A program made the position numbers and the translations under genes. The notes beneath the pieces are model-generated. The model ran no database searches, was not told where the DNA came from, and worked only from the letters and a program-made list of their open reading frames with translations. A DNA stretch of 52,165 bases from Eubacteriales bacterium (lineage in GTDB: Bacteria; Bacillota; Clostridia; Lachnospirales; Lachnospiraceae), in contig JAUNOK010000019.1 of assembly GCA_030537195.1 (NCBI GenBank), positions 1 to 52,165 on the forward strand, given 5' to 3'. The number at the start of each line of letters is the position of its first letter. Positions within the stretch are counted from its first letter, which is position 1. Positions 1 to 8,718 of this stretch are shown piece by piece.

Positions 1-13
1 AAACTGCTCTGCT

Positions 14-43
14 ATTATAATATTAAAATGCGATATCTGTCAA
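14..43 (-). promoter_or_regulatory. Strong promoter reading out of the left edge
   Basis: On the minus strand a perfect TTGACA (38-43) is followed after 18 bp by TATAAT (14-19). It is preceded by phased A/T tracts like an UP element. The bases just upstream, AAAAAAGTGC, closely match those before the tRNA operon promoter at 48337-48365. The inverted repeat GATATCTGT (32-40)/ACAGATATC (91-99) spans it. I infer that a stable RNA or other highly expressed gene lies to the left. Confidence 0.7.
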
Positions 44-85
44 GCACTTTTTTGGCTTTTTTCAAAACTTTTTTCAAAAAATTAA

Positions 86-1504
86 TTAAAACAGATATCT
101 CGTCCACAGCAGAAAATTCTTAATCAGTTTCATTCTCCGCTCTCTCTTCGGAGTAAGCTCTACAGGCTGCACATTATATGGATTGTCGTATGTCCCATCA
201 GAATTAGCCTTTCTTGCACTATGCTCATACGTCTGCATGGCACTGCCAAGCTGCTCATTAATCTCCTTGCTGTCAATAACAAGCATAAGCTCCGTATCAA
301 GATATACGCTTCTCATATCAATATTAAATGAGCCAACCACCGATATATCATCGTCTATAAGAACTGATTTGCCATGGTATGAATATCCGCCTTCATACTC
401 CCAGACTTCAAGCCCTGTGCCAAGCACCTTATCCTTATACACATAATAGTCTGCCGAACCAAATGGATTGCCGTTATTGCCAACTGAATTAGTCATCAGA
501 GAAACACTGTCAACCGAATCGCATACCTTCTTTAATCCGTCATACATATACTCATTGCAGATAATATAAGGTGTATGTATCTTAACCTGCGAATCTGCCT
601 GCTCCATAAGCTTCGTGAGCTGATACCACACTACCGGCTTTTTCGCACCACACTCTATCGGATTGCTAAGAAGCGCTATATTATTGACTTCAACAGTTTC
701 GTCTGTATAATCATTGTCGGTCAGGTAATCTTTGTTATCTGCATAATAAATGTTGTAATTATCAAGCAGCTCCTTCCTTGCCGACTTGACCTTCTTATTT
801 CCTGCACATTTGTTATTCTTTAAAAATGCTTTGCTCTCCTTATAGTTCCATACACTCTCATAATAAGTAAGAACATCATTCACAGAGCTGGCTTCGTCAG
901 GACTTTCGCAGTACACAAGCACATCTCTGTCGTAATTCTTATGTCCCGGATATGCTCCAAGAAAATAGTTAAATGTATTCCTTCCTCCAAGTATGTAATT
1001 AGTCCTGTCGGCTATGACATATTTGTCATGAAGTCTTCCCATTGACTGCCACGGCTTGAAAGGATTGACCTTATTATATATCTTAACATTCACATTATCT
1101 GATGACGCAAGCGCCTTAAAATCAGGATTGCCCTTCATCTTGGTAAAACCTGACACACCATCAACTATTATATTAACCGACACGCCTCTGTCGGCAGCAT
1201 CAATGAGTGCGCCAAGCATAAGCTTTCCGCTGTCATCTGACCTGAAGTCAAATGTTGAGAGTATAATCTCGTTCTTCGCATTGCTTATCATTCTTATTCG
1301 TTCCTTAAGCGCTTCATCATTATCCTCGATAATACGCGCCCGCTCAACGCTTGACCGTTCTTTCCATATACCCTGCTCATCAAGCTGCTTAATCTCATCA
1401 GCAGTAAGCTCTGGCTGTTTGTGGTAACTTATTAAGGCGCAGGCTACGATTGCGGCAATAAGCACCACAAGCAGTATCACTGCACCAAGAATTATTCTCT
1501 TCAT
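86..1504 (-). CDS. Phospholipase D family membrane protein (cardiolipin synthase-like)
   Basis: A 472-residue protein with one N-terminal membrane segment (about residues 4-26) and two HKD phosphodiesterase motifs: HDKYVIAD near residue 159 and HGKSVLID near residue 377. That is the two-lobed arrangement of cardiolipin synthases and phospholipase D relatives, which transfer phosphatidyl groups or cleave phosphodiesters at the membrane. The frame stays open 44 codons upstream, but that part is GC-rich repeat sequence. The ATG at 1504 has AGGAG seven bases before it, so I use it. It lacks the paired N-terminal helices of classical Cls. The exact substrate cannot be read from the sequence. Confidence 0.8.
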   Translation of the reverse strand: MKRIILGAVILLVVLIAAIVACALISYHKQPELTADEIKQLDEQGIWKERSSVERARIIEDNDEALKERIRMISNAKNEIILSTFDFRSDDSGKLMLGALIDAADRGVSVNIIVDGVSGFTKMKGNPDFKALASSDNVNVKIYNKVNPFKPWQSMGRLHDKYVIADRTNYILGGRNTFNYFLGAYPGHKNYDRDVLVYCESPDEASSVNDVLTYYESVWNYKESKAFLKNNKCAGNKKVKSARKELLDNYNIYYADNKDYLTDNDYTDETVEVNNIALLSNPIECGAKKPVVWYQLTKLMEQADSQVKIHTPYIICNEYMYDGLKKVCDSVDSVSLMTNSVGNNGNPFGSADYYVYKDKVLGTGLEVWEYEGGYSYHGKSVLIDDDISVVGSFNIDMRSVYLDTELMLVIDSKEINEQLGSAMQTYEHSARKANSDGTYDNPYNVQPVELTPKRERRMKLIKNFLLWTRYLF

Positions 1505-1702
1505 AAGTTTTCTCCTATTGTAAGATTTCACGACAATTCTCCTTAAATATCCATCTATCCTCATCGCTGCCTGTGCGGGCAGCTCATACTCCAGGACTTC
1601 GTCCTGTCGTTGTCGCGGCGCTCCTCGAGAACCCATATAAAGTTCATAACTCGTGCAAGCACGACTATGAACTTTCCATGTCTTCTCTCATCGCTGCCCG
1701 CG
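1505..1702. repeat. GC-rich palindromic intergenic block
   Basis: This block stands out from its A+T-rich surroundings. It holds AAAGTTCATA/TATGAACTTT arms (1637-1675) enclosing TCGTG/CACGA, small hairpins (AGGAC-TTC-GTCCT, CTGCC/GGGCAG), and a direct repeat of GCAGCGATGAG (minus-strand reading) at both ends. It looks like a degenerate REP- or MITE-type element. It leaves an open frame running into the phospholipase gene that is probably not translated. Confidence 0.5.
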
Positions 1703-1751
1703 CAAAAGAGGCGCGCTATATATACATAATTATATATACAACACGCCTCTT
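1703..1751 (-). terminator. Intrinsic terminator after the FMN reductase gene
   Basis: Minus-strand AAGAGGCG pairs with CGCCTCTT, with an inner TATATATA palindrome, and is followed by TTTT. It lies 32 bp past the stop of the 1783-2364 gene. Confidence 0.7.
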
Positions 1752-1782
1752 ATGACATTAAATATTTATGAAGAATTATAAA

Positions 1783-2364
1783 TTATCTGATATAGTTGGT
1801 CTTAATCTTATTCTCGCCCTGTGGAAGCTCGATTCCCTGCTTCTTTGCTGCGTCTATTGACTTAACAAGCCATGCAAAGTTCTGACCTAAAAGTCTCATT
1901 GTCTGCATACCTTCCTCGTCCTTAACGACCTCATCAGGTGTATTACCATGAACGATATTCCAGTAATTAGATGATACAACCGGCATCTGGTTAATCTGGA
2001 AATATTTATTCAATACATCAACTGTTGATGTTGTTCCACCACGGCGGGCAGAAGCGATTGAAGAACCACATTTGTAACGAAGCTCGTTACCATATGCGCC
2101 AAATAATCTATCGAGGAACATTAATATCTCTCCTGTTGGAGAAGCATAATAAACAGGTGAACCAACGATAAGTCCGTCTGCATCAGTTATCTTAGCGCCA
2201 ACTTCCTTGACTACTGCATCAAGCTCGCCCTTAACAACTCTGCTGCCAACTGCAACTATCTCAGTCTCAATTCCCTGTGCCTCTAATTCCTTAGCAACAA
2301 CAGAAAGTGCTGTATATGTACAGCCTGCATCTCTTCTGCTGCCATTAACTAATACAACCTTCAT
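1783..2364 (-). CDS. Flavodoxin-fold NAD(P)H-dependent FMN reductase
   Basis: A 193-residue flavodoxin-like protein. The N-terminal GSRRDAGCTYTAL fits the FMN phosphate loop, and GSPVYYASPTGEILMFLDR (about residues 68-86) is the hallmark of the NADPH-dependent FMN reductase/iron-sulfur flavoprotein group. These cytoplasmic enzymes pass electrons from NAD(P)H to flavins or quinones. It lacks the C-terminal Cys cluster of the iron-sulfur flavoproteins. GGAGGTG precedes the ATG. It follows purB in the same direction with a 24 bp gap and so may be co-transcribed. The physiological acceptor is unknown. Confidence 0.85.
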   Translation of the reverse strand: MKVVLVNGSRRDAGCTYTALSVVAKELEAQGIETEIVAVGSRVVKGELDAVVKEVGAKITDADGLIVGSPVYYASPTGEILMFLDRLFGAYGNELRYKCGSSIASARRGGTTSTVDVLNKYFQINQMPVVSSNYWNIVHGNTPDEVVKDEEGMQTMRLLGQNFAWLVKSIDAAKKQGIELPQGENKIKTNYIR

Positions 2365-2388
2365 GTTATAACACCTCCAAATTATTAA

Positions 2389-3819
2389 TTAAACATTAAT
2401 CTCTGCCTTCATACCAAGTTCTTCCTTGTTAGCATCAAGGATAGGCTTGATAACATTAGCAAGATACTCGTCAACCTGTTCCTTAGAACGTCCAACATAC
2501 TTCATAGGGTCAAGCTTTGACTGTAACTCTTCAAGAGTAACACCGAACATTGGCTCTGCTGCAATAAGTTCAAGAAGGTTATTATCAAGACCTTCCTGCT
2601 TAACTCTCTTTCCTGCAATCATAGAAAGCTCTCTGATCTTCTCATGAAGTTCCTGTCTGTCTCCACCAGCCTTAACAGCATCCATCATGATATTCTCTGT
2701 TGCCATAAATGGAAGCTCTGCCATCATATGCTTGATGATAACCTTGTCATATACAACAAGTCCGTCAACAACATTTAAGTAAAGGTCAAGGATTCCGTCA
2801 ACAGCGAGAAATCCCTCTGGAACTGACATTCTTTTGTTAGCTGAATCATCAAGTGTTCTCTCGAACCACTGTGTAGATGAAACAATAGCCGGGTTAAGTG
2901 CATCACTGATAACGAAATCAGCAAGTGAAGCCATACGCTCACTTCTCATAGGATTACGCTTGTAAGCCATAGCTGATGAACCAATCTGTGACTTTTCAAA
3001 TGGCTCTTCAACTTCCTTGAGGTGCTGTAATAATCTGATATCATTAGAGAACTTGTGTGCGCTCGCAGCAATTCCTGCAAGTACATTAAGTACTCTTGTA
3101 TCAACCTTTCTTGAATATGTCTGACCTGAAACTGGAACGCAAGCGTCAAATCCCATCTTTTCTGCAATCTTTCCGTCAATCTGGCGGATTTTATCCTGAT
3201 CTCCGTTGAAAAGTTCAAGGAATGAAGCCTGTGTACCTGTTGTACCCTTGCAACCCAAAAGCTTCATTGTAGAAAGTACATAATCAAGGTCTTCAAGGTC
3301 CATAACTAATTCATTGAGCCATAATGTAGCTCTCTTACCAACTGTAGTTGGCTGTGCTGGCTGAAAATGTGTGAAAGCCAGTGTAGGCTGTGCCTTATAT
3401 TTATCTGCGAACTTAGAAAGCTCATCAATAACATTAACAAGCTTCTTACGAACAAGCTTTAAGCCCTCTGTCATAATGATGATATCAGTATTATCACCAA
3501 CATAGCATGAAGTTGCTCCAAGATGTATGATACCTTTAGCCTTAGGGCACTGAAGTCCGTAAGCATATACATGGGACATAACATCATGTCTTACTTCCTT
3601 CTCTCTTCTCTTGGCATCTTCATAGTTAATATCATCTTTGTGAGCCTTTAACTCATCAATCTGCTCCTGTGTGATAGGAAGTCCAAGTTCATGCTCTGTC
3701 TCTGCTAATGCAATCCAGAGTCTTCTCCATGTCTTAAACTTCATGTCTGGAGAGAAAATGTACTGCATTTCCTTGCTTGCGTATCTTTCTGCAAGTGGTG
3801 TCTGATATCTGTCGTTCAT
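2389..3819 (-). CDS. purB: Adenylosuccinate lyase
   Basis: Catalyses two fumarate-releasing steps of purine synthesis: SAICAR to AICAR, and adenylosuccinate to AMP. The fumarase/aspartase superfamily signature GSSAMAYKRNPMRSE lies at about residues 280-294, and the His of THFQPAQPTT is near residue 151. At 476 residues it is longer than the 430-residue Bacillus enzyme and closer to the long form seen in Clostridia and eukaryotes. An ATG exists six codons upstream, but the one at 3819 has AAAGGCGG at good spacing. It has its own promoter and is not linked to purCF. Confidence 0.95.
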   Translation of the reverse strand: MNDRYQTPLAERYASKEMQYIFSPDMKFKTWRRLWIALAETEHELGLPITQEQIDELKAHKDDINYEDAKRREKEVRHDVMSHVYAYGLQCPKAKGIIHLGATSCYVGDNTDIIIMTEGLKLVRKKLVNVIDELSKFADKYKAQPTLAFTHFQPAQPTTVGKRATLWLNELVMDLEDLDYVLSTMKLLGCKGTTGTQASFLELFNGDQDKIRQIDGKIAEKMGFDACVPVSGQTYSRKVDTRVLNVLAGIAASAHKFSNDIRLLQHLKEVEEPFEKSQIGSSAMAYKRNPMRSERMASLADFVISDALNPAIVSSTQWFERTLDDSANKRMSVPEGFLAVDGILDLYLNVVDGLVVYDKVIIKHMMAELPFMATENIMMDAVKAGGDRQELHEKIRELSMIAGKRVKQEGLDNNLLELIAAEPMFGVTLEELQSKLDPMKYVGRSKEQVDEYLANVIKPILDANKEELGMKAEINV

Positions 3820-3884
3820 CTCGTATCCGCCTTTCATATATCAAAATTTAGGTGTGCGCTCATCACAGAACCGCATACAAGTTT

Positions 3885-3913
3885 AGTATATCATAGCAGA
3901 ACTGCGTTTGCAA
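3885..3913 (-). promoter_or_regulatory. purB promoter
   Basis: TTGCAA (3908-3913), a 17 bp spacer and TATACT (3885-3890) on the minus strand, giving a leader of roughly 60 bases. No purine riboswitch aptamer is recognisable in that leader. Confidence 0.65.
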
Positions 3914-3984
3914 TTTATGACTTTAATTAGTGTATACAGATTACTCATCAAGTTTATATATACGAATCTGTCTGGGAAAAAGTT

Positions 3985-5166
3985 TTAATTGCTTTCAGCT
4001 TTTTTAAATTCACAATCCCCAAGAATATTATTTTTATCTATATACACAAGTTCTCCGCCCGTCTTTGCGAAAAACATATACTTTTCATCACCAAAATATG
4101 CTGTTCCTGAATTCTTATCGAGTGCAATTGTGTTCACAACCGTTCCATCAGTTTTCAGAACAAATATTTTTCTTTCTATCTTCTTGCTGTAATCAGTTGC
4201 ACTTCCAGCTCCGCCATTAGACATATACAGATAATTGCCATCATACGACATCGTAGCACGTACTATTGTTTCATCTGCTTTATACAATAATGATGAATCC
4301 GTCTCGTTAAGTTTTCTCGAATATAATCCTTTTCCAATTACAAAATAAAACAAGACGCCATTCTCTGCATCTACATAATAATCTGATATATTCTTATCAG
4401 AAATCACCTGCGCATCTCCTGTACCATAATCATAACAATACAGTAAAAATGATTCATTTATTTCACCTTTATCTCTGTCCAATGAATATGTTAATATCTT
4501 AAAGAATAGTTTATCCCCAAAGCTTCTTGCTCCTGATATAGCAGCATTTTTGCCTTCATATGAAAATGCTTCTTCTGATTGTCCTGTTCTTAAATCTATC
4601 TTCTTAATAACTTCTTTTCCAACTTCGTCACTTGCTGTATGTCCCAAATGGTCATAAGCATATATACAGTCATCATGAAAAACCATTGATATTGATGTTA
4701 CGCCGTCATTAGCAAACAAATCCGCCACATCCTCTCTCTTGCTTCCATCTTTCTGTATTCTTACAACCTTCGCCATACCTGCATCAACCCTTACCATATA
4801 TATGTAACCTTTATAATAATAGACAGGTGATGAAAGATAGTCCATTGAGAAAAATGCATTACAATCTGAATTATCGTGTGTACAGTCTGGTTTTGCACAT
4901 ACAGCTATTGTCCTTTGTGTCGCATCATCAAAATACTTCAGTGTAGTTCCATCAACATCATATGTAAGAAAATAATAGCCTTCCTCAGACTTTGCAATGC
5001 TGTGAATATCCGGATTCCAATAGCTCTGTTCGTCTGTTTCCCCACTGCTTTTGCCAATATCTATTGTCTTTTCTTTTTTCCCTTTCACCATTACAAGAAC
5101 TGCTGATAATGCAGCCACACAGATTACAACCCCGATAATTATTATAGATAATTTCTTCTTTGACAT
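3985..5166 (-). CDS. Membrane-anchored beta-propeller-like protein, unknown function
   Basis: A 393-residue protein with an N-terminal signal anchor (about residues 6-27) and a secreted body of repeated aromatic beta-strand segments such as GYYFLTYD and NYLYMSNG, which suggests a propeller. Residues 90-102 carry C-x-KP-x-C-x-H-x4-C, possibly a metal or structural cluster. I recognise this motif from uncharacterised DUF5050-like clostridial proteins, but no function is known to me. GGGGAGAAGG precedes the ATG. It sits 51 bp downstream of the ATPase gene and is probably co-transcribed with it. Substrate sensing at the surface would be a guess. Confidence 0.6.
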   Translation of the reverse strand: MSKKKLSIIIIGVVICVAALSAVLVMVKGKKEKTIDIGKSSGETDEQSYWNPDIHSIAKSEEGYYFLTYDVDGTTLKYFDDATQRTIAVCAKPDCTHDNSDCNAFFSMDYLSSPVYYYKGYIYMVRVDAGMAKVVRIQKDGSKREDVADLFANDGVTSISMVFHDDCIYAYDHLGHTASDEVGKEVIKKIDLRTGQSEEAFSYEGKNAAISGARSFGDKLFFKILTYSLDRDKGEINESFLLYCYDYGTGDAQVISDKNISDYYVDAENGVLFYFVIGKGLYSRKLNETDSSLLYKADETIVRATMSYDGNYLYMSNGGAGSATDYSKKIERKIFVLKTDGTVVNTIALDKNSGTAYFGDEKYMFFAKTGGELVYIDKNNILGDCEFKKAESN

Positions 5167-5217
5167 AAAAACACCTTCTCCCCCTCAAAACACACATTAT
5201 TTATTCTTGTATTACCA

Positions 5218-6447
5218 TCAAAACAGCTTTCCAGCCACCATAAATTGCGGTATATTTTCATGAATGATTCCATTTCTTTTTTGGATCATATCATTTCTTG
5301 TAAGTACATATTTAGGATAGTTATCTTTAATCATCTCTAATGGGGCATACTCACGATCTTCTGTTTCTCTGTTTAACATCGTTGTCATCGTTACCTGCAC
5401 ATAGCCATAGTTATTCATATTATCTCTCATAATAAAATCACATTCTAACTTTCCTATTCTTCCTATACTGATGTCATAACCCTTTGATTTTGCATAATTA
5501 AAGACAACATTTTCAAGGGCTGGTCCATAATTGATTCTGTTATCTGTATTTGTTGCAAAATAGAACCCCATATCTGACAAATAATACTTCTGCTCACCAT
5601 TTATGGATTTCTTTGATTTTAAATCAAATCGCTTACATTCGTATATTATTTTTGCATCCATAAGTATGTTAATATAACGGTTCAAAGTTTCTCTTTTTAT
5701 ATCCATTCCTGATTTATGAAGTTCTTTCAGCATACTCTTCAAACTAGTTGTTGAGCCAAAATTATTGATAAGATATGTCTGCACTTTTTCAAAAACTGAA
5801 ACGTTGCGAATCTTTACCCTGTGTTTAATGTCTTTTTCTAATATTTCCCCTATAACGCTCTTAATATATGTTCTCTTATCATCTGGATTATCATAAAATA
5901 TTGTTTTCGGAAACCCACCTTCAAGAAGATATTTATCTAATTCATCTGTTAAATTATAGCTCACCTCTTTGCCATAAAACTTCTTCATATCTATATATTC
6001 TTCAAATGAAAGCGGCATCATTTCGAATTCTATATACCTTCCTGTAAGCTTTGTAATTAACTCTCCACTTAAAAGATATGAGTTAGAACCCGTAATAAAG
6101 ATTGAATAATCCCCTTCACCACGAAAAGCATTAATTACAGCTTCAAATCCTTTAACATTTTGAATCTCATCTATAAATAAGTACTTCAATCCCTGAATAT
6201 CTATATATTCATCTATTATGTTTTCCAACTGTTCTGGAGTTTTTATGCTTTTATATTGTCTTGAATCAAGGTCTATTCTTATCAGATTCTCTTCCGGAAT
6301 TCCTACCCCTTTTAATTCCTCAATAATTGTCTGCATTAATGATGATTTTCCACATCTTCTGACACCTGTTAATACTTTTATAATATCAGCGTCATGATAA
6401 AATCCCCTGATTTTTTTGAGATAATTTTCTCTTTTATATAATTTCAT
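5218..6447 (-). CDS. AAA family ATPase with DUF4143 C-terminal domain
   Basis: A 409-residue protein with a Walker A motif GVRRCGKSS (residues 28-36), a Walker B FIDEIQ (91-96) and a sensor FITGSNS, followed by a C-terminal DUF4143 region with the restriction-endonuclease-like LECDFIMRD. This is the common AAA_14/DUF4143 architecture found in many copies in gut Firmicutes and Bacteroidetes. Its function is not established; links to selfish or defence elements are speculative. It has its own promoter and a GGAGG site before the ATG. It is the first gene of a probable two-gene unit with the 3985-5166 gene. Confidence 0.85.
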   Translation of the reverse strand: MKLYKRENYLKKIRGFYHDADIIKVLTGVRRCGKSSLMQTIIEELKGVGIPEENLIRIDLDSRQYKSIKTPEQLENIIDEYIDIQGLKYLFIDEIQNVKGFEAVINAFRGEGDYSIFITGSNSYLLSGELITKLTGRYIEFEMMPLSFEEYIDMKKFYGKEVSYNLTDELDKYLLEGGFPKTIFYDNPDDKRTYIKSVIGEILEKDIKHRVKIRNVSVFEKVQTYLINNFGSTTSLKSMLKELHKSGMDIKRETLNRYINILMDAKIIYECKRFDLKSKKSINGEQKYYLSDMGFYFATNTDNRINYGPALENVVFNYAKSKGYDISIGRIGKLECDFIMRDNMNNYGYVQVTMTTMLNRETEDREYAPLEMIKDNYPKYVLTRNDMIQKRNGIIHENIPQFMVAGKLF

Positions 6448-6481
6448 AAAACACCTCCATTTTCTTGCGTTTTATATTTTT

Positions 6482-6509
6482 ATTATAGCAAGAGAAATGT
6501 TTTTTTCAA
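6482..6509 (-). promoter_or_regulatory. Promoter of the AAA ATPase gene
   Basis: Minus-strand TTGAAA (6504-6509), a 16 bp spacer and TATAAT (6482-6487). One arm of a 10 bp inverted repeat touches the -35 box. Confidence 0.6.
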
Positions 6510-6557
6510 GTTAAGGGGGTATTTTTTTAATTTTTTGTTAATTTTATCCCCTTAACT
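6509..6557 (-). terminator. Inverted repeat after the HD gene; probable terminator
   Basis: AGTTAAGGGG (6509-6518) pairs with CCCCTTAACT (6548-6557) around a long A/T loop. On the minus strand it is followed closely by an A run rather than a T tract, so termination is less certain. The arms could instead be an operator for the ATPase promoter. Confidence 0.4.
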
Positions 6558-6571
6558 CAATTTTTTAATAA

Positions 6572-7168
6572 CTAATCCTCTTTAATATTACCCTTCTCAA
6601 CATTTGGCTTTATAAGCTTCTCATAAGAATACTTCCACAATTCTTCCGAACCTTCCGCAGTTCTTGCATTTCTCTTTAATATCTGGCTGAGATGAACTCC
6701 CTTTTCTGCCCAGCTCTTACCTTTTGAAGCATCATTTAAGATTACAGGCTGAAAGTTATCCATAGTTCTCGCAAACTTTGCCTCTGGTGTTTCCTGTGCC
6801 TCGAATTCTTCCCACAATTCGCGCATATATTTTCCCTGATCCTCTGGAAGAATACTGAATATTCTGTCAGCACATTTTAACTCACGCTCACGCTGTGTCT
6901 TCTTGGCTTCCTCATCGTAAGCATAAGTATCACCTGCATCTATCTCCACAAGGTCATGTATAAGAAGCATTGTCATTGTTCTAAGCACATCAATCTTTTC
7001 GTTGGCGTATTCTGACAACAGCACAGTCATAATTGCCATATGCCATGCATGCTCAGCGTCATCTTCCTTTCTTGAAGCGTCCGCCAGATAAGTCTGTCTG
7101 CCAATGCTCTTTTCCTTATCAATCTCTCTTATAAACTCTATCTGTCTGTCCAGTCTGTCCTTATCCAT
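6572..7168 (-). CDS. HD-domain phosphohydrolase (5'-deoxynucleotidase YfbR/HDDC2-like)
   Basis: A 198-residue HD protein with metal ligands H40, H71-D72 and a later Asp in ARTMDNFQP (about 137). The order AEHAWHMA...IHDLVEIDAGD is typical of the YfbR/HDDC2 group, which dephosphorylates deoxynucleoside 5'-monophosphates in the cytosol. The length fits that family. GAGGA lies just ahead of the ATG. It starts 56 bp after the siroheme synthase gene on the same strand. The substrate is inferred from the family only. Confidence 0.8.
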   Translation of the reverse strand: MDKDRLDRQIEFIREIDKEKSIGRQTYLADASRKEDDAEHAWHMAIMTVLLSEYANEKIDVLRTMTMLLIHDLVEIDAGDTYAYDEEAKKTQRERELKCADRIFSILPEDQGKYMRELWEEFEAQETPEAKFARTMDNFQPVILNDASKGKSWAEKGVHLSQILKRNARTAEGSEELWKYSYEKLIKPNVEKGNIKED

Positions 7169-7224
7169 ATTATTCCTCTTTTCTATAGATGTAATCTACA
7201 TATCTCTCGCCAGATGTGCCGGCA

Positions 7225-8601
7225 CTAATCTGTCAGTTCAAGAGCTGCAACCTCTCCGACAACTATAATAGCCGGTGACGGAAAGTCTGCCTCTTTCACC
7301 TTTCCTGCAATATCCGAAAGTGTTCCGACAAGCTTTACATATGTACCATCTGTATTCTCACCGTGAATTACAGCAACCGGTGTATCTGACGGCTTTCCGT
7401 ATCTCATCAGCTTTTCCGTAATCATGTCTATGCTCTTTAATCCCATAAGGAATACAAATGTTTCATCAAGCTTTGCATATGATTTCCACCTGATTTCTTC
7501 AATCTCAGGTGGCAGATTATCAGCCGTATGTCCTGTAATCACATGAAATCCACGGCTTGCACCCCTGTGTGTTACCGGTATTCCTGCCATTCCACACAAG
7601 CCTATACTTGAAGTAACTCCCGGAACTTCATGTACAGGTATGCCATGTGCTTTAAGCGCAAGTGCTTCCTCACCGCCTCTTCCAAACACATACGGGTCGC
7701 CGCCTTTCAGTCTCACAACATATTTACCCTCAAGTGCCTTGGCAGCAAGCAACTCATTAATCTCTTCCTGCGCCTTAGAATGTCTTCCGCTTCTTTTGCC
7801 TGCGTATATCAGTTCACAGCTCTCCGGTGCGAATTCCAGCAGATGCTCATCAATCAAATCATCATACACTATAACCTCTGCCCTTCTTATCTCCGACAAG
7901 CCTTTAAGTGTAATTAATTCGTATGAACCGCAGCCCGCACCAACAAGTGCTGCTCCTGGCAGTATCTTCTCTCTCCTGTTATCAAGATATTTCTGTAAAA
8001 ATGCGTTCTCTTCCTTACTGCTGCACACTCTGTCAGCTTTCATGCAGAATTCAGAAACTTCTCTTATAAATGCTGCTCTTTTCCTGTCATCATCTATCTT
8101 TTCTTTGGCAAGCGTCCTTACCTCTGAAAGATAATCTAATATATTCTCTATATTGTCAGATACATTTGCCTCAAAATCTCTTCTTAACTTGGCTGCAACA
8201 TGAGGACTTTTCCCACCTGTAACAAATCCTGCAACCATGTCACCCTTCTGTACAATTGAAGGGAATATAAAGTCGCACAGTTCCTGATTATCCACAACAT
8301 TTACAGGAATACCCTTTTCTTTGCACAATCTGGCAGCTTCTTTATCCACTTCTTCACCAGCCGCTGCAATAACAAAGTTGGCTTTTTCAATATCTTCCCG
8401 TGTGAAAGTTCTTCTTTCAATGCTGATTCTCTCGTCATCCTGCGCCATTGCTTCTATATCAGATTCTATTGATGGTGCAACGACAGTAATCTTCACGCCA
8501 AAGCCTTTTAACCTGCTTATCTTTCTTGCCGCTACCTTGCCTCCGCCGATAACAAGGCACTTCTCCCCTTCTATCTCTCTAAAAAACGGAAAATAACTCA
8601 T
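7225..8601 (-). CDS. cysG: Siroheme synthase: precorrin-2 dehydrogenase/ferrochelatase fused to uroporphyrinogen-III methyltransferase
   Basis: A 458-residue fusion in CysG order. The N-terminal Rossmann half (GGGKVAARK, residues 19-27; TGGKSPHVAAKLRR) oxidises precorrin-2 and inserts iron. The C-terminal half from about residue 215 is the SAM-dependent methyltransferase (RLKGGDPYVFGRGGEE; GIPVTHRG). The SAM loop reads GAGCGSYELITLKG rather than the usual GAGPGDPELLTLKG, an unusual substitution. I chose the ATG at 8601 because AGGGGA precedes it; the upstream in-frame codon has no ribosome site. No sulfite or nitrite reductase is visible nearby, so the siroheme consumer lies elsewhere. Confidence 0.88.
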   Translation of the reverse strand: MSYFPFFREIEGEKCLVIGGGKVAARKISRLKGFGVKITVVAPSIESDIEAMAQDDERISIERRTFTREDIEKANFVIAAAGEEVDKEAARLCKEKGIPVNVVDNQELCDFIFPSIVQKGDMVAGFVTGGKSPHVAAKLRRDFEANVSDNIENILDYLSEVRTLAKEKIDDDRKRAAFIREVSEFCMKADRVCSSKEENAFLQKYLDNRREKILPGAALVGAGCGSYELITLKGLSEIRRAEVIVYDDLIDEHLLEFAPESCELIYAGKRSGRHSKAQEEINELLAAKALEGKYVVRLKGGDPYVFGRGGEEALALKAHGIPVHEVPGVTSSIGLCGMAGIPVTHRGASRGFHVITGHTADNLPPEIEEIRWKSYAKLDETFVFLMGLKSIDMITEKLMRYGKPSDTPVAVIHGENTDGTYVKLVGTLSDIAGKVKEADFPSPAIIVVGEVAALELTD

Positions 8602-8643
8602 CCTGTTCCCCTTTTTCTTGTGATTATTAATGTCAGTTTTTAC

Positions 8644-8687
8644 CAAAAATGCCTACTAAAGAACACTTTTCATGCTTTTAGTAGGCA
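8644..8687 (-). terminator. purF terminator
   Basis: Minus-strand TGCCTACTAAA pairs perfectly with TTTAGTAGGCA and is followed by TTTTT. It ends the purC-purF unit and separates it from the siroheme gene. Confidence 0.85.
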
Positions 8688-8718
8688 ATTTATATTTCAT
8701 ATTCTATTTTCGCTTTTA

